Assembly (NCBI RefSeq): GCF_019218745.1
Contig: NZ_JAHUXA010000006.1
Coordinates: forward strand, 1 to 64,000
Direction of reading: 5' to 3'
From: Enterobacter sp. ENT03
Lineage (GTDB): Bacteria > Pseudomonadota > Gammaproteobacteria > Enterobacterales > Enterobacteriaceae
DNA length: 64,000 nucleotides
Shown in pieces: positions 61,608 through 64,000 of the stretch. A program made the position numbers and the translations under genes. How positions within the stretch are numbered: the first letter of the stretch is position 1; each line of letters starts with the position of its first letter. The notes below the pieces were generated by a model. It was not told the origin of the DNA. It worked only from the letters and a program-made list of their open reading frames with translations, and made no database searches.

Positions 61608-63113
61608 ATGACGACGGTAAAGCAACACGACGCGCTGCCCATCGCTCAGGTGATAGCAGGGAATAAACGTTATCCCGGTGTGATCGCGCTGGATAACGTC
61701 GATTTCACTCTGCACAAGGGCGAGGTGCGCGCACTGCTCGGCAAAAATGGCGCGGGGAAATCCACCCTCATTCGTATGTTGACCGGTAGCGAACGGCTCG
61801 ACAGCGGCGACGTGAAACTGAACGGTACGCGGCTTGAGGGCGGCACCCGGCGGGCGGCAGAACTGGGCGTGCGGGCGGTGTACCAGGAACTGAGTCTGGT
61901 CGAAGGGTTGAGCGTTGCCGAAAACCTCTGTCTCGGACACTGGCCGAAGCAGGGGGGAATGATCGACCAGCGGCAGATGACCCGCCAGGCGCGGCAACGT
62001 CTGGATGCGCTCGGCGTGGACGTGGACCCCGACGCGCTGGTGGAAACCCTCAGTCCGGCGCAAAAACAGCTGGTGGAAATTGCCCGCGTGATGGCGGGCG
62101 AGCCGGGGCTGGTGATCCTCGACGAGCCGACCAGTTCGCTGGCAAGCCAGGAAGTGGAACTGGTGATGGCGGCGGTAAAACGCATGTCGGCGCTCGGCGT
62201 GGCGGTGATTTACGTCAGTCACCGGATGGAGGAGATCCGCCGCATCGCGTCCGCCGCTACCATCATGCGCGACGGCCAGGTGGCGGGTAACGTCAGCCTG
62301 GAAAACACCACCACCGGGGACATTGTGGCGTTGATGCTCGGGCGCGAACAGCAATCACACACGCCAGTGGCCTGCGCCGCCCCGCGCGGTGAACCGGTGT
62401 TAACGGTGCGTGGGTTGCGTCAGCCGCCGAAGCTCAACGACATCAGCTTTACCCTGCATCGCGGCGAAGTGATCGGTATTGCCGGGTTGCTCGGCGCGGG
62501 GCGCAGCGAACTGCTGAAAGCCATCGTCGGGCTGGAGGCGTTTGACGCGGGTGAGATCGTGCTCAACGGCGAAACGCTGCATCGCCCTGGCTACGCGGCG
62601 ATGCTGGCGCGTGGCATTGGCTACACTCCGGAAAACCGCAAAGAGGCGGGGATCGTGCCGCTGCTCGGCGTGGATGAAAACACGGTGATCACCAATCGCC
62701 ATGCGGTGAGCGCGCGCGGCGTGTTGCAGTGGCCGCGCATCCGTCAGTTTACCGACGCCATAATGCAGCGCATGAGCGTGAAAGCCGCCAGCAGCGAGAC
62801 GCCCATTGGTACGCTCTCCGGCGGTAATCAGCAAAAAGTGGTGATCGGGCGTTGGGTCTACGCGGGCAGTCAGATCCTGCTACTCGATGAACCGACGCGC
62901 GGTGTGGACATTGAAGCAAAACAACAAATTTACGCCATCGTGCGTGAACTGGCGGCAGAGGGCAAAAGCGTGGTGTTTATCTCCAGTGAAGTGGAAGAGT
63001 TGCCGCTGGTCTGCGACCGTATTTTGCTGCTCCAGCGCGGCACCTTCAGCCGGGAATTTGTCTCGCCCGTCAGCGTGGATGAACTGATGTCCGCGATCTT
63101 GTCCGTACACTGA
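61608..63113 (+). CDS. Sugar ABC transporter ATP-binding protein (double ABC domain)
   Basis: A 501-residue ATPase with two fused ABC domains. The first has Walker A GKNGAGKST (about 44-52), Walker B LVILDEPTSS and the signature-like LSPAQKQ. The second has a degenerate Walker A GLLGAGRSE, a full signature LSGGNQQK and an intact Walker B LLLDEPTRGVD, so unlike the other importer in this window its second Walker B keeps the Glu. The ATG at 61608 follows AAGGCGG; 16 earlier codons overlap the binding-protein gene and are excluded. It energises the permease that follows. Confidence 0.92.
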   Translation: MTTVKQHDALPIAQVIAGNKRYPGVIALDNVDFTLHKGEVRALLGKNGAGKSTLIRMLTGSERLDSGDVKLNGTRLEGGTRRAAELGVRAVYQELSLVEGLSVAENLCLGHWPKQGGMIDQRQMTRQARQRLDALGVDVDPDALVETLSPAQKQLVEIARVMAGEPGLVILDEPTSSLASQEVELVMAAVKRMSALGVAVIYVSHRMEEIRRIASAATIMRDGQVAGNVSLENTTTGDIVALMLGREQQSHTPVACAAPRGEPVLTVRGLRQPPKLNDISFTLHRGEVIGIAGLLGAGRSELLKAIVGLEAFDAGEIVLNGETLHRPGYAAMLARGIGYTPENRKEAGIVPLLGVDENTVITNRHAVSARGVLQWPRIRQFTDAIMQRMSVKAASSETPIGTLSGGNQQKVVIGRWVYAGSQILLLDEPTRGVDIEAKQQIYAIVRELAAEGKSVVFISSEVEELPLVCDRILLLQRGTFSREFVSPVSVDELMSAILSVH

Positions 63114-63135
63114 TCCACTCACAGAGGGTTTTACG

Positions 63136-64000
63136 ATGTCAGCCTCGTCAATAACGCAGCCGCAAGGCAACAACGGTGCGCTAAAGCCGTTTATCAGCCG
63201 ACACATCAATGTGATTGGCCTGCTGGCGGTGATCGCCATTTTATACCTGGTGTTTTCGCTTAACGCGCCGGGGTTTATTTCGCTGAATAATCAGATGAAC
63301 GTGCTGCGCGATGCCGCCACCATTGGCATTGCCGCCTGGGCGATGACACTGATTATTATCTCCGGTGAAATCGATGTCAGCGTCGGGCCGATGGTGGCCT
63401 TTGTCTCGGTATGTCTGGCCTTTTTATTGCAGTTCGGGATGCCGCTCGCCGTCGCCTGTTTGCTGGTGCTGCTGCTCGGCGCGGCGATGGGCACGCTGGC
63501 GGGTGCGCTGCGCGGCCTCTTTAACGTGCCGAGCTTCGTGGCAACGCTGGGACTCTGGAGCGCCCTGCGCGGCATGGGGTTGTTTATGACCAACGCGCTG
63601 CCAGTGCCCATTGAGGAAAACGACGTGCTGGACTGGCTGGGCGGCAATCTGCTCGGCATCCCGGTGTCGGCGGTTGTCATGATGATCCTCTTTGCTGTGT
63701 TTGTATTTATCAGCCGCAAAACCGCCTTTGGCCGTTCGGTGTTTGCCGTCGGCGGCAACGCCACTGCCGCACAACTTTGCGGCATCAACGTCAAACGCGT
63801 GCGGATGTTGATTTTTACGCTCTCCGGTCTGCTCGCCGCCATCACCGGGATTTTGCTGGCTGCACGCTTAGGCTCCGGCAACGCGGGGGCGGCTAACGGG
63901 CTGGAGTTCGACGTGATCGCCGCGGTGGTGGTTGGCGGCACGGCGCTCTCCGGCGGGCGCGGCTCGCTGTTCGGCACGCTGCTGGGCGTGCTGGTGATCA
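63136..64000 (+). CDS. Sugar ABC transporter permease (partial, RbsC-like)
   Basis: The 5' part, 288 codons, of an inner-membrane permease cut by the window end, with no stop so far. It begins MSASSITQPQGNNGALKPF after GAGGG. The class element ISGEIDVSVGPMVAF follows the first membrane segments, and VVVGGTALSGGRGSLFGTLLG, the ATPase-contact loop, lies at the end. It lies 22 bp after the ATPase gene. A second permease or catabolic enzymes may follow outside the window. Confidence 0.92.
   Translation, partial: MSASSITQPQGNNGALKPFISRHINVIGLLAVIAILYLVFSLNAPGFISLNNQMNVLRDAATIGIAAWAMTLIIISGEIDVSVGPMVAFVSVCLAFLLQFGMPLAVACLLVLLLGAAMGTLAGALRGLFNVPSFVATLGLWSALRGMGLFMTNALPVPIEENDVLDWLGGNLLGIPVSAVVMMILFAVFVFISRKTAFGRSVFAVGGNATAAQLCGINVKRVRMLIFTLSGLLAAITGILLAARLGSGNAGAANGLEFDVIAAVVVGGTALSGGRGSLFGTLLGVLVI

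Overview
The window is chromosomal DNA of a member of the Enterobacteriaceae. Genes from about 0.2 to 40.1 kb match Escherichia coli proteins closely and follow the E. coli order from rrnG to glyA, here in inverted orientation. ERIC elements, enterobacterial REP sequences, glmY and E. coli-type PurR, NsrR, NadR, FNR and sigma-E sites support this. The REP variant, the absence of kgtP beside the 5S gene, murQP inserted next to yfhH and the sugar genes after glyA point away from E. coli itself and toward an Enterobacter, Kosakonia, Lelliottia or Klebsiella-like genome. I cannot fix the genus from the sequence alone.

Layout of the conserved part. 0-10 kb: 5S rRNA, yfiM, pssA, pat, tapT, trxC, yfiF, ung, grcA, srmB. 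10-22.6 kb: trmN6, nadB, the sigma-E operon rpoE-rseABC, lepA-lepB, rnc-era-recO (with a 127-bp ERIC element between era and recO), pdxJ-acpS and yfhL. 22.6-26.5 kb: the RpiR-type regulator yfhH, divergent from an inserted murQ-murP pair for N-acetylmuramic acid use, then pgpC. 26.5-40.1 kb: tadA, mltF, purL, the sRNA gene glmY, its regulators glrK-qseG-glrR, glnB, hmp and glyA. A four-copy tandem array of 64-bp REP-bearing units ends this part.

The accessory part, 40.4 kb to the end, is almost all sugar uptake and breakdown. (1) On the minus strand, a ribose-type ABC importer (binding protein, ATPase, two permeases) with an FGGY pentulose kinase and a single-domain SIS sugar-phosphate isomerase. 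(2) On the minus strand, a route from outer membrane to cytoplasm: a ROK repressor, a GPH sugar symporter, a GH36 alpha-galactosidase, a ChiP/OprD-type porin, a GH2 glycosidase and a small lipoprotein. Neither glycosidase has a signal peptide, so the oligosaccharide is probably imported intact and cut inside. (3) On the plus strand, divergent from the ROK gene, an operon with a 1092-residue DUF5107/TPR protein of unknown activity, then a second ABC importer whose permease runs off the window. A perfect inverted repeat between the ROK gene and the DUF5107 operon is a likely shared operator. System 3, alone or with system 2, is the best candidate here for undescribed biology.
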